The translations under genes and the position numbers were made by a program. The notes under the pieces were generated by a model that was not told where the DNA came from, searched no databases, and worked only from the letters and a program-made list of their open reading frames with translations. Below, piece by piece: positions 1 to 5,251 of a stretch of DNA of 5,834 bases (within the stretch, counting starts at the first letter, position 1; every line of letters begins with the position of its first letter). The stretch lies in contig CAMZKS010000006.1 of assembly GCA_947311285.1 (NCBI GenBank), forward strand, positions 1 to 5,834, written 5' to 3'. Source of the stretch: an uncultured bacterium. Lineage in GTDB: Bacteria; Patescibacteriota; Gracilibacteria; UBA4473.

Positions 1-32
1 AGAGTACTTTATCTTTGATTTTTACAAACATT

Positions 33-1106
33 ATGAACAAAAAACCTGATCAGGACGGAGTACCTAAAAAAACAATATTTATGTTTTTAGGCCTAAATCT
101 GTTGTTAGTAACTCTATCAGGGATCCTTTTTTTTGGTAAATGGTTTGAGGTGGCAGATTTGTCGGCTAAAATGCTCACACTGAGTGAAAGACCTGCAGAG
201 AATAAGATGGAGGCAGTAGCCGTGATGGAGCCAGTTTTTCTAGAGGGGCAAGAAAAAGTTTTAGACTACCGGGTAGAGCAGCGAAATGCAACATTTAACG
301 GGAAAGCTTACAGAACCTTACGAGCCTTTAATTATAAGGGGAAGGCACAAGTATTAGCGATAGATTTAGAAACGAATCAAACTATTATTTTACCAAGGGA
401 GAACTTAATTTTTTTAAAAACGGACGTGATTTTTAATGAATCCGCCTACCGGAGGGTGCTACAGAGCTTGAAAGAGAAAGAGGGCGTAGCGAACCAAGGT
501 TTGAGGAGCGGCAAAAATAAAGAGGCAGATGAAATTTATTTTACAGCGGACTTTTGTCCTTCAAGTAAATCTGGTTTTGAGCAAAAATTTTTTGAGGAAT
601 TTATAGCAACTGGACATAAGAATGTCGGCATAGCTATTACAAAAGCTTGGGTGGATCAGCATCCAGATGGTTTTGCATGGTTGTTAGATAAGCAAACTCG
701 TGGAGATTTAAATATTACCTGGATAAATCATAGTACGAATCATCGTTATGATTTTGGGGAACTTAATTTGAGTAAAAACTTTTTGTTGCTACCCAATACA
801 AATTTGGAAGAAGAAATATTCGGAGTAGAAAAGATGCTTATAGAGCGAGGTCAAACACCGTCGATTTTCATGCGTTTTCCTGGCTTAGTTTCTAGTGCGG
901 ATATTCGTAAGCAGTTGATTGAGCACTATGGCTTAATTTTTATTGGTTCGAACGCGTGGTTGGCAAAAGGGGAGCGTCCAATGCCTGGTTCTATTGTCTT
1001 AATTCACGGTAATAAAAATGAACCGCTAGGTATTACTAAAGCTTTTGGGTTTTTAGAAAAGTATGAAGGTGGTCGGTTTGGAAATTTAGAGGACTTGTTT
1101 AAATAA
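33..1106 (+). CDS. Membrane-anchored NodB-like polysaccharide deacetylase family protein
   Basis: The protein has 357 residues from the ATG at 33. A TTG at 15 would add six residues, but the ATG directly precedes a typical short charged N-terminus, so I prefer it; no Shine-Dalgarno sequence is visible. Residues about 14-35 form one hydrophobic span (TIFMFLGLNLLLVTLSGILF), probably an uncleaved anchor leaving the rest outside the cytoplasm. Residues about 75-150 match no domain I know. From about 167 the chain looks like a NodB (carbohydrate esterase 4) fold: TADFCPSS at 171-178 in place of motif 1 TFDDG, HSTNH at 233-237 (the two metal-binding His of motif 2), RFPG at 281-284 for motif 3, and LIHG with H325 for motif 5. 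The family removes acetyl groups from peptidoglycan or other polysaccharides with a divalent metal. Here D173 fits the catalytic base, but the second Asp, a usual metal ligand, is Phe. Activity and substrate are therefore uncertain. Fold assignment is fairly sure, function is inferred. Confidence 0.75.
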   Translation: MNKKPDQDGVPKKTIFMFLGLNLLLVTLSGILFFGKWFEVADLSAKMLTLSERPAENKMEAVAVMEPVFLEGQEKVLDYRVEQRNATFNGKAYRTLRAFNYKGKAQVLAIDLETNQTIILPRENLIFLKTDVIFNESAYRRVLQSLKEKEGVANQGLRSGKNKEADEIYFTADFCPSSKSGFEQKFFEEFIATGHKNVGIAITKAWVDQHPDGFAWLLDKQTRGDLNITWINHSTNHRYDFGELNLSKNFLLLPNTNLEEEIFGVEKMLIERGQTPSIFMRFPGLVSSADIRKQLIEHYGLIFIGSNAWLAKGERPMPGSIVLIHGNKNEPLGITKAFGFLEKYEGGRFGNLEDLFK

Positions 1107-1144
1107 GTATTGAAAAATTATGTATTTTTAGCATCTTGAAAATA

Positions 1145-1153
1145 GGGGGAGAG
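1145..1153 (+). promoter_or_regulatory. Purine-rich possible ribosome binding site of tgt
   Basis: GGGGGAGAG ends 13 bases before the tgt ATG. The composition fits a Shine-Dalgarno site but the spacing is longer than usual. A -35-like TTGAAA (1136-1141) with 17 bases to AATAAT (1159-1164) also lies here, but a start 6-7 bases after that box would fall inside tgt, so the promoter reading is weak. Confidence 0.3.
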
Positions 1154-1166
1154 TAATTAATAATAT

Positions 1167-2369
1167 ATGAACAAAAATTTTGATCTTAAGGCTAAGTCAG
1201 GCTTAGCCCGAGCCGGTATTTTAAAGACTCGAAAAGGAGATTTGAAGACGCCGTTCTTTATGAGTGTGGCAACACGAGCTGCTATTAAGGCCGGTGTTAG
1301 TATGGATGATTTAGAAAACATTGAAGCACCAGTAGTGCTTTGTAATACTTATCATTTACATTTAAAACCGGGAGAAGAATTGGTAGAAAAAATGGGAGGT
1401 TTGCACGAGTTTATGAAATGCGATAAGCCAATGCTGACTGATAGTGGTGGATTTCAAGTCTTTTCTATTAAACGTAAAAAAATTACGGATGAAGGCGTGT
1501 GGTTTAATTCGCATATTGATGGTAAGCGTATTTGGATAGATGCAGAACGCTCGATTGATATTCAGCATAAATTGGGGGCGGATATGATTATGGCGTTTGA
1601 TGAATGCCCGCCGAGCCGATTACAAAATCGGATGGAACCGCCAAGTGATCCAGCAGAAATGAAAGCCTGGAAACGAAGACAAGAACGAAAGCTTTATTTT
1701 AAAATTAAGAAAGCCGTCGAAAGAACGACCGCTTGGGCGAAACGATCTATTAACGCGCATACACTTAGGTATGATTTAAGTTTGTCTCTAACCGAGCGTC
1801 CACAATTATTCGGGATTGTACAAGGTGGTTGTTTTAAAGATCTAAGAGAACAATCACTGAAAGAAATTACCGCGTTACCGTTTGATGGTTTTGCTATGGG
1901 AGGCTTAGCGGTGGGAGAGACGAACGAAGTGATGTATAAGGTGTTAGATGAAATTGCAGAAAAGTTGCCGGCAGATAAACCTCGTTACTTGATGGGGGTG
2001 GGGACACCGCGTGATTTGATTGAAGCCGTGAGTCGGGGGATTGATATGTTTGATTGCGTGCTGCCAGCAAGAAATGCTCGGCATGGAACGGCTTATACTT
2101 GGAACGGTGATGTGCGGATAACAAATAAAGAATTTGAAGCCTCAAAGGAGGTGCTAGATAAAAGTTGTGCCTGCCCGGTGTGTAAAAATGGGGATGGATA
2201 CACGCGCGCATATTTACGACACTTGATGAACGTGGAGGAAGAGCTTGGAAAACGGTTTATGACGATTCATAATTTAGCTTTTTATCACGATTTAATGCGT
2301 ACTATGCGAGAACAAATTATGGCAGACACTTTTGAGGAGTGGAAAGAAGTAACTTTAAATCAACTATAA
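1167..2369 (+). CDS. tgt: tRNA-guanine transglycosylase (queuine tRNA-ribosyltransferase)
   Basis: Tgt swaps the guanine at the wobble position (34) of tRNAs with GUN anticodons for the queuosine precursor preQ1, by a base exchange on a TIM-barrel enzyme in the cytoplasm. The 400-residue product has the family signatures in order: LTDSGGFQVF with D92 (general acid/base), FDEC with D145 (base recognition), VQGG with Q219, GGLAVGE at 245-251, and FDCVLPAR with the nucleophile D296. A zinc site follows: C334, C336, C339 and H368 (CxCxxC...H). It is about 25 residues longer than E. coli Tgt. Most of the excess is a charged insertion of about 23 residues just after DECP (about 150-175), with a few more before QLFGIVQGG. 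The usual PTR after the nucleophile is PAR. No other queuosine genes are in the window, so preQ1 must come from elsewhere in the genome or from salvage. The N-terminus fits the family start, and the gene ends at a terminator hairpin six bases downstream. Confidence 0.97.
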   Translation: MNKNFDLKAKSGLARAGILKTRKGDLKTPFFMSVATRAAIKAGVSMDDLENIEAPVVLCNTYHLHLKPGEELVEKMGGLHEFMKCDKPMLTDSGGFQVFSIKRKKITDEGVWFNSHIDGKRIWIDAERSIDIQHKLGADMIMAFDECPPSRLQNRMEPPSDPAEMKAWKRRQERKLYFKIKKAVERTTAWAKRSINAHTLRYDLSLSLTERPQLFGIVQGGCFKDLREQSLKEITALPFDGFAMGGLAVGETNEVMYKVLDEIAEKLPADKPRYLMGVGTPRDLIEAVSRGIDMFDCVLPARNARHGTAYTWNGDVRITNKEFEASKEVLDKSCACPVCKNGDGYTRAYLRHLMNVEEELGKRFMTIHNLAFYHDLMRTMREQIMADTFEEWKEVTLNQL

Positions 2370-2400
2370 AAAAACGAACAAATATTGTGTTCGATTATTT
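2368..2400. terminator. Convergent (bidirectional) intrinsic terminator after tgt
   Basis: CGAACA (2375-2380) and TGTTCG (2388-2393) form a 6-bp stem with a 7-base loop. Read on the minus strand the stem is followed at once by seven T (complement of 2368-2374), a good intrinsic terminator for the minus-strand unit starting near 2658. Read on the + strand it is followed by ATTATTTTAATT, a poorer U-tract, ending tgt. The stem is short and only moderately GC-rich, so efficiency is uncertain. Confidence 0.6.
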
Positions 2401-2423
2401 TAATTCTGAAACCTTAAATTTTA

Positions 2424-2467
2424 GATCCTGGGATAAAACGCAAAGTGTCTCTGTACATCACGGGATC
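2424..2467. other. Imperfect inverted repeat / hairpin
   Basis: GATCCTGGGAT (2424-2434) pairs with ATCACGGGATC (2457-2467) over 11 positions: nine Watson-Crick pairs, one G-T wobble and one mismatch, with a 22-base loop. It lies downstream of the small minus-strand ORF and before its terminator. It has no T-tract on either side, so it is not a terminator by itself. It could be a 3'-UTR structure of the minus transcript, or codons of a frameshifted tail of that ORF (DPVM and IPGS). Confidence 0.35.
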
Positions 2468-2478
2468 AATTTCATGTT

Positions 2479-2631
2479 TTACAGAAACCCCCAATCACCA
2501 AATAAATTAGCTTGCATTAAGCCGGCAAACTGATGTGCGTAAAATCCGAGTAAAGCGGAGATGCCTACGATCCCTGCGGCAATACTAAAATCTTGCCATA
2601 TTATTGGAAGGGAAAGTAAATTGGTTTTCAT
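2479..2631 (-). CDS. Small single-span membrane protein candidate (50 aa), possibly frameshifted
   Basis: Read on the minus strand from the ATG at 2631 to TAA at 2481-2479, this gives 50 residues starting MKTNLLSLPIIWQDF. Residues about 15-39 are hydrophobic with Gly and Ala (FSIAAGIVGISALLGFYAHQ), suggesting one transmembrane helix, followed by a short tail ending GDWGFL. I do not recognise a family. Support for a real gene comes from context: an extended -10 promoter about 34 bases upstream on the same strand, a terminator with seven T downstream, and a position in an otherwise unexplained gap convergent with tgt. No clear Shine-Dalgarno site is visible. Past the stop, the +1 frame stays open for 21 further codons (KHEIDPVMYRDTLRFIPGSK and one Ile) to TAA at 2416-2414, 20 bases before the terminator. 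One extra base in the GGGGG run near the 3' end would explain this, so the intact protein may be about 71 residues. Confidence 0.5.
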   Translation of the reverse strand: MKTNLLSLPIIWQDFSIAAGIVGISALLGFYAHQFAGLMQANLFGDWGFL

Positions 2632-2656
2632 GATTTTCTGAGGTTTTGTTAAATAA

Positions 2657-2689
2657 ATCCGAACATTGTATCATGTTTTACCGCTTTTT
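2657..2689 (-). promoter_or_regulatory. Extended -10 promoter of the minus-strand small ORF
   Basis: On the minus strand TGATACAAT (complement of 2665-2673) is an extended -10 element: TG, one base, then TACAAT, five of six matches to TATAAT. Transcription would start near 2658, giving a leader of about 27 bases before the ATG at 2631. The -35 region at 17 bp spacing reads TTCTAA, a poor match, as is common with extended -10 promoters. Further upstream on this strand are several A-tracts (complement of T-runs at 2685-2689, 2700-2704, 2708-2714 and 2722-2728), which could act as an UP element or bend the DNA. Confidence 0.5.
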
Positions 2690-2782
2690 AGAAGCCCTAT
2701 TTTTAGGTTTTTTTAAGTTTGTTTTTTTAGAAAGCTAGAGAAATAGAAAAGACTTTCTCAAGTGTTGGAAATATGTGACAAT

Positions 2783-2791
2783 GGGAAGGTG
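2783..2791 (+). promoter_or_regulatory. Ribosome binding site of the glycosyltransferase gene
   Basis: GGGAAGGTG sits directly before the ATG at 2794. AGGTG is complementary to the 16S rRNA tail, though the gap to the ATG is only two bases when the alignment includes the final G. It is the clearest Shine-Dalgarno-like site in the window and supports the ATG at 2794 as start. Confidence 0.5.
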
Positions 2792-2793
2792 AA

Positions 2794-3939
2794 ATGAAGA
2801 CCTTGAAAAATAAAAAAGTTGTAATTATTGCTGATTGGTTAACCAATCAGGGTGGGGCTGAGCAAGTTGTCACGGCGTTAGCAGACTTGTTTCCAGACGC
2901 GCCAATTTACACATCTGTTTATAATAAAGGGGCTATCCCCGCCTTAGCGACTCGAGACATTAGAGGTTCTTGGCTGCAAAGCTTACCAGCGTTTGTGCGT
3001 CATAAGCATCAATTTTTACTTCCGTTTTTCCCTGGGGCATTTGCGCGTCTTGATTTAGCTGAGTTTGATATTATTATCAGTTCTAGCTCCGCTTTTGCAA
3101 AGAATGTTCGGAAAACTCGCCCAGAACAGCTCCATATTTGTTACTGTCATACACCAACCCGTTATCTTTATAATGCGCGACAAGAGTATTTAGAATCTTA
3201 CCCACTTCCGTGGTGGCTGAAGCCTTTTAAGGGATTGTTGCCAGAGCTTTTAGATCGACTGACAAAACAAGACTTAGTGGGCGCGAAAGGAGTGGATTAT
3301 TTTATTTCTAATTCGGATTTTATTGCCGCTCGTATTAAAAAATATTACGGCAGAAAGGCTACGACTATCTATCCTTGTACGGATACAAAAAAATTTTTAT
3401 CCCGAGATAAAAAAGAGATGCCTGGAGATGAAAACACCTATTTCTTAGCCCTCGGACGTTTTATTCCTTACAAGCGTTTTGATTTATTGGTAGAGACTTT
3501 TGCTAAAAATGGTCTGCCTTTAAAGCTCGGGGGGATTGGCCCAGAGTTAGAACGTTGCAAGCGCCTTGTAGCTGAAAAACAGGCTAAAAATATCGAGTTT
3601 TTAGAGTTTGTACCTTATGCAGAGTTATCAAATTTGTACGCAGAGGCTCGGGCTTTTTTGTTTCCGGCAGAAGAGGACTTTGGTCTCACTCCTGTTGAAG
3701 CGATGGCTAGCGGTGTCCCGGTGATCGCTTTTGGGAAAGGCGGAGCAATGGAGTCTGTGACTCGTTCAACGGGATTATTTTTTGAAGAACAAACACCACG
3801 TTCCTTACAGTTCGCTATCGATGAATTCATACAAATTGAACAAGAATTTAGTTCAGATGAGATAGTTTCTCATGCAAAAATGTTTAGTGTAGAGAATTTT
3901 CAAAGACAAATTTTAGAATTTATTAAGAGTAAGATTTGA
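2794..3939 (+). CDS. GT4-family glycosyltransferase, WbaZ-like (probable mannosyltransferase)
   Basis: This 381-residue cytoplasmic or membrane-associated GT-B enzyme would transfer a sugar from a nucleotide donor to a lipid-linked or surface polysaccharide acceptor. The N-terminal half has DWLTNQGGAEQVV (14-26), the acceptor-side start typical of the group, and CYCHTPTRYLY (116-126). The C-terminal donor domain has GRFIPYKRFD (221-230) with R222 and K227 in the donor phosphate site, then FPAEEDFGLTPVEAMASG (290-307). The last holds the EX7E pair, E294 and E302. The combination of CHTPTRYLY, PYKR and EEDFGLTPVEAMA resembles WbaZ-type GDP-mannose transferases of O-antigen pathways. The donor is inferred from resemblance only. 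Length is normal and both domains are complete. No signal peptide or clear membrane span is seen. It stands alone, not in a polysaccharide cluster, between a minus-strand unit and rpiB. Its TGA stop is followed at once by an ATG opening a 24-codon ORF that I do not consider a gene. Confidence 0.9.
   Translation: MKTLKNKKVVIIADWLTNQGGAEQVVTALADLFPDAPIYTSVYNKGAIPALATRDIRGSWLQSLPAFVRHKHQFLLPFFPGAFARLDLAEFDIIISSSSAFAKNVRKTRPEQLHICYCHTPTRYLYNARQEYLESYPLPWWLKPFKGLLPELLDRLTKQDLVGAKGVDYFISNSDFIAARIKKYYGRKATTIYPCTDTKKFLSRDKKEMPGDENTYFLALGRFIPYKRFDLLVETFAKNGLPLKLGGIGPELERCKRLVAEKQAKNIEFLEFVPYAELSNLYAEARAFLFPAEEDFGLTPVEAMASGVPVIAFGKGGAMESVTRSTGLFFEEQTPRSLQFAIDEFIQIEQEFSSDEIVSHAKMFSVENFQRQILEFIKSKI
2831..2850. 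repeat. Perfect 20-bp palindrome inside the glycosyltransferase gene
   Basis: CTGATTGGTT is followed directly by its exact reverse complement AACCAATCAG, centred between 2840 and 2841 and 38 bases after the start codon. It covers codons of the conserved DWLT region, so the protein sequence fixes part of it. It could be an operator or a hairpin near the ribosome entry site, or chance. Confidence 0.6.
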
Positions 3940-4005
3940 ATGACATTTGTTTTCCTGCCTTTGATTCGGTACCCACTAAATAATGATCCTTTAATTGACT
4001 GGATG

Positions 4006-4020
4006 CCAATTTAAAATTGG
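4006..4020. repeat. Short hairpin downstream of the glycosyltransferase gene
   Basis: CCAATT and AATTGG flank a TAA loop, a 6-bp AT-rich stem. The T-runs (4036-4040 and 4042-4047) begin 15 bases later, too far for a classical intrinsic terminator, so a role in ending the glycosyltransferase transcript is only possible. Confidence 0.3.
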
Positions 4021-4038
4021 GGAGGCTGTTAACCGTTT

Positions 4039-4056
4039 TTGTTTTTTAAAAAACAA
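4039..4056. repeat. 18-bp A/T palindrome upstream of rpiB
   Basis: TTGTTTTTT followed by AAAAAACAA is a perfect inverted repeat. It overlaps the -35 region (TTTTTT at 4042-4047) of the proposed rpiB promoter. It could be a binding site or a bent, easily melted tract. Simple T- and A-runs make chance formation easier than for a mixed sequence. Confidence 0.4.
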
Positions 4057-4064
4057 TTAATCTT

Positions 4065-4070
4065 TATACT
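4065..4070 (+). promoter_or_regulatory. -10 box of rpiB, placed for a leaderless mRNA
   Basis: TATACT matches five of six bases of TATAAT. Only seven bases (TTATTCG) separate it from the rpiB ATG at 4078, so transcription would start at or next to the A of the start codon. No Shine-Dalgarno sequence is present. The -35 at 17 bp spacing is TTTTTT, a weak match. Confidence 0.45.
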
Positions 4071-4077
4071 TTATTCG

Positions 4078-4509
4078 ATGACAAAAATTTACCTCGGTTC
4101 TGATCACGGCGGCTACAACTTTAAACAAACCGTTTGCGAGTTTCTAGAAGAAAAAAAATATGAAGTAGAGGACTTAGGTTGTGATAGTGCCGATAGTTGT
4201 GATTACCCCAAATTTGGGAAACTGGTGGCTGATAAAGTTGTGGCCGATCAAGGCTCCTTAGGGATTGTTATTTGTGGTTCAGGAATTGGTATTAGCATTG
4301 CCGCGAATCGTGTGCTGGGGGCCCGAGCAGCGCTAGCTAACTCGGTAGAATTAGCGGAGCTTGGACGCCAACATAACGGGGCAAATATTTTAGCGTTGGG
4401 TGCTAGAACGCAATTTATGGATGATCCGTTGGACATTGTTGAGAAATTTTTAAACACAGAAATAGATGACAGTGAGCGTCACGAACGACGTCGGGCACAA
4501 CTTGGATAG
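4078..4509 (+). CDS. rpiB: Ribose-5-phosphate isomerase B (RpiB/LacAB family)
   Basis: RpiB interconverts ribose 5-phosphate and ribulose 5-phosphate in the non-oxidative pentose phosphate pathway, a soluble cytoplasmic step that feeds nucleotide synthesis. From the ATG at 4078 the product has 143 residues, the normal family length. A TTG at 4039 would add 13 residues, but these lie in the A/T palindrome and promoter and precede the family's usual start. Motifs: GSDHGG with D9 and H10, DYP at 42-44, ICGSGIGISIAANR (65-78) with catalytic C66 and S68 where E. coli has Thr, RQHNGANILALGAR (97-110) with H99, and the C-terminal ERHERRRAQL. C66 and H99 have the same numbers as in E. coli RpiB. The related LacA/LacB galactose-6-phosphate isomerases share the fold, but a lone gene with these motifs favours RpiB. 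A -10 box seven bases upstream suggests its own leaderless transcript. Confidence 0.93.
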   Translation: MTKIYLGSDHGGYNFKQTVCEFLEEKKYEVEDLGCDSADSCDYPKFGKLVADKVVADQGSLGIVICGSGIGISIAANRVLGARAALANSVELAELGRQHNGANILALGARTQFMDDPLDIVEKFLNTEIDDSERHERRRAQLG

Positions 4510-4527
4510 TTCTTAAATGAGGTTTAG

Positions 4528-4614
4528 ATGAAGCCCTTTGAGAGAAAATACTTTTCAAGGGGCTGGTTTGTGGGTTATAGTTTTTTTGCTTTAATATTTT
4601 CTAATCAAACATAA
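4528..4614 (+). CDS. Doubtful 28-aa ORF between rpiB and ssb
   Basis: An ATG at 4528, five bases after a GAGG (4519-4522), opens 28 codons beginning MKPFERKYFSRGW and ending in a hydrophobic stretch (FVGYSFFALIF). Its TAA at 4612-4614 lies two bases before the ssb ATG, so the spacing would allow translational coupling. I recognise no family. The same DNA forms a strong stem-loop and carries the likely ssb promoter region, which is a simpler explanation. T-rich DNA gives hydrophobic codons by chance. Confidence 0.2.
   Translation: MKPFERKYFSRGWFVGYSFFALIFSNQT
4532..4564 (+). terminator. Stem-loop after rpiB, possible terminator
   Basis: AGCCCTTTGA (4532-4541) pairs with TCAAGGGGCT (4555-4564): ten pairs with one G-T wobble and a 13-base loop. 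An inner GAAAA-TAC-TTTTC hairpin is an alternative. Seven T occur at 4581-4587, but 16 bases downstream instead of directly after the stem, so this may be a transcript-end or processing structure and not a standard intrinsic terminator. Confidence 0.4.
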
Positions 4615-4616
4615 GT

Positions 4617-5048
4617 ATGAACTCTTTGAACAAAGCACAGGTTATTGGTAATGTTACCCGAACTCCAGAATTAAAAACCACTAAGGGGGGCCAGTCGGTC
4701 TGTACGGTTGGGGTCGCAACTAATCGTTATTGGAAAGATGCTAATGGTGAGAAGAAAGAAGAAGCTGAATTTCATAACATTGTTGTGTGGGGGAAGCTAG
4801 CGGAAATTTGTACTCAGTATTTAAAACAAGGTACAAAAGTCTTTTTTGATGGACGTTTACAAACCCGTAACTGGGAAGATGAGAGTGGAGTCAAACACTA
4901 TCGAACGGAGATTGTGGCTCAAGATATGATTATATTAACCCCTAAAGGTGATGCCTCAAGTGAGCCATTTATTCCTCAGTCAAAACCCGGAGCCTCTAAT
5001 GAGGCGGCTAAAACGGACGATACTGATGTAGAAGATCTACCTTTCTAG
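4617..5048 (+). CDS. ssb: Single-stranded DNA-binding protein
   Basis: SSB coats single-stranded DNA in replication, recombination and repair and recruits partner proteins through its acidic C-terminal tip. The 143-residue product has a complete OB-fold domain at about 1-110, starting MNSLNKAQVIGNVTRTPELK. Family features include SVCTVGVATNRYW (27-39), EFHNIVVWGKLAE (51-63), QYLKQGTKVFFDGRLQTRNW (67-86) and the final strand EIVAQDMIIL. Aromatic residues W39, W58 and W86 fit DNA-stacking positions. A short Pro/Ser/Gly/Ala linker follows, then the acidic tail DDTDVEDLPF ending in the conserved Pro-Phe. The linker is short compared with the 178-residue E. coli protein. AT-rich DNA upstream holds promoter-like TAATAT (4592-4597), but no Shine-Dalgarno site is seen. 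It is a single gene here, without rpsF and rpsR, the common neighbours in many bacteria. Two hairpins downstream end the transcript before pyrG. Confidence 0.96.
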   Translation: MNSLNKAQVIGNVTRTPELKTTKGGQSVCTVGVATNRYWKDANGEKKEEAEFHNIVVWGKLAEICTQYLKQGTKVFFDGRLQTRNWEDESGVKHYRTEIVAQDMIILTPKGDASSEPFIPQSKPGASNEAAKTDDTDVEDLPF

Positions 5049-5098
5049 GTTATACTTAGTTTTAAATTCGCAACGCTTTTGTTGATATGAAGGTCACT

Positions 5099-5135
5099 GG
5101 GTCGAAGATTTATTCTTTGACCCTTCTTGTTATTT
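5099..5135 (+). terminator. First hairpin after ssb, probable terminator
   Basis: GGGTCGAAGA (5099-5108) pairs with TCTTTGACCC (5114-5123): ten pairs including one G-T wobble, with a 5-base TTTAT loop. The tail TTCTTGTTATTTCTC is T-rich but broken by C and G. It starts 50 bases after the ssb stop, so it probably ends the ssb transcript, at least partly. Confidence 0.6.
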
Positions 5136-5176
5136 CTCTCTTAATTTTTGCATATCTAAAAATCCATGATACACTC

Positions 5177-5207
5177 AAATCCCGTAGAGTACTGCGGATT
5201 TTTTTTT
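5177..5207 (+). terminator. Intrinsic terminator between ssb and pyrG
   Basis: AAATCC (5177-5182) pairs with GGATTT (5196-5201). An alternative register pairs AAAT and CCG with CGG and ATTT around one bulged C. Nine T (5199-5207) end the structure. This is the best U-tract in the window and reads only in the + direction. It isolates pyrG, whose ATG is 50 bases further on, from ssb, or could work as an attenuator if a promoter lies upstream of it. Confidence 0.65.
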
Positions 5208-5245
5208 AGATTTTTGCTTTGATTCTACCCCGCAAAAGTCTTTTT

Positions 5246-5251
5246 TATTTT
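5246..5251 (+). promoter_or_regulatory. -10-like box of pyrG, placed for a leaderless mRNA
   Basis: TATTTT, with five bases (AATGA) to the pyrG ATG at 5257, would place the transcript start at or beside the start codon. It matches four of six bases of TATAAT. No convincing -35 is present at 17 bp (TTCTAC) and no Shine-Dalgarno site is visible. It is the only promoter-like site between the nine-T terminator and pyrG that I can point to. Confidence 0.35.

Noticed and set aside
1894..2211. 105-codon minus-strand ORF inside tgt
   Set aside because: It is fully antisense to conserved Tgt catalytic and zinc-site codons. Its composition is that of a shadow frame, with no promoter or ribosome site.
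2339..2533. 64-codon + strand ORF overlapping the end of tgt
   Set aside because: It crosses the terminator, overlaps the small minus-strand gene candidate, has no family resemblance and starts inside tgt without its own start signals.
2696..2714. CCTA-TTTT-TAGG mini hairpin followed by seven T as a + strand terminator
   Set aside because: The stem has only four pairs, and no + strand transcript is expected here because tgt ends at 2369. The T-runs are better seen as A-tracts upstream of the minus-strand promoter.
3940..4014. 24-codon ORF starting immediately after the glycosyltransferase TGA
   Set aside because: It is very short, without protein-family resemblance, and ends in the CCAATT hairpin. 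If TGA were a sense codon it would extend the glycosyltransferase, but the enzyme is already full length and other genes here show the standard code.
4039..4077. Upstream TTG start for rpiB adding 13 residues
   Set aside because: The extension lies in an A/T palindrome and the -10 box, and the family's conserved N-terminus begins right at the ATG at 4078.
5087..5209. 40-codon + strand ORF with a hydrophobic stretch (IYSLTLLVISLLIFAYLKI) between ssb and pyrG
   Set aside because: It runs through both terminator hairpins and its stop codon lies at the end of the nine-T tract, so most transcripts would lack the stop. No ribosome site is present, and T-rich DNA yields hydrophobic codons by chance.
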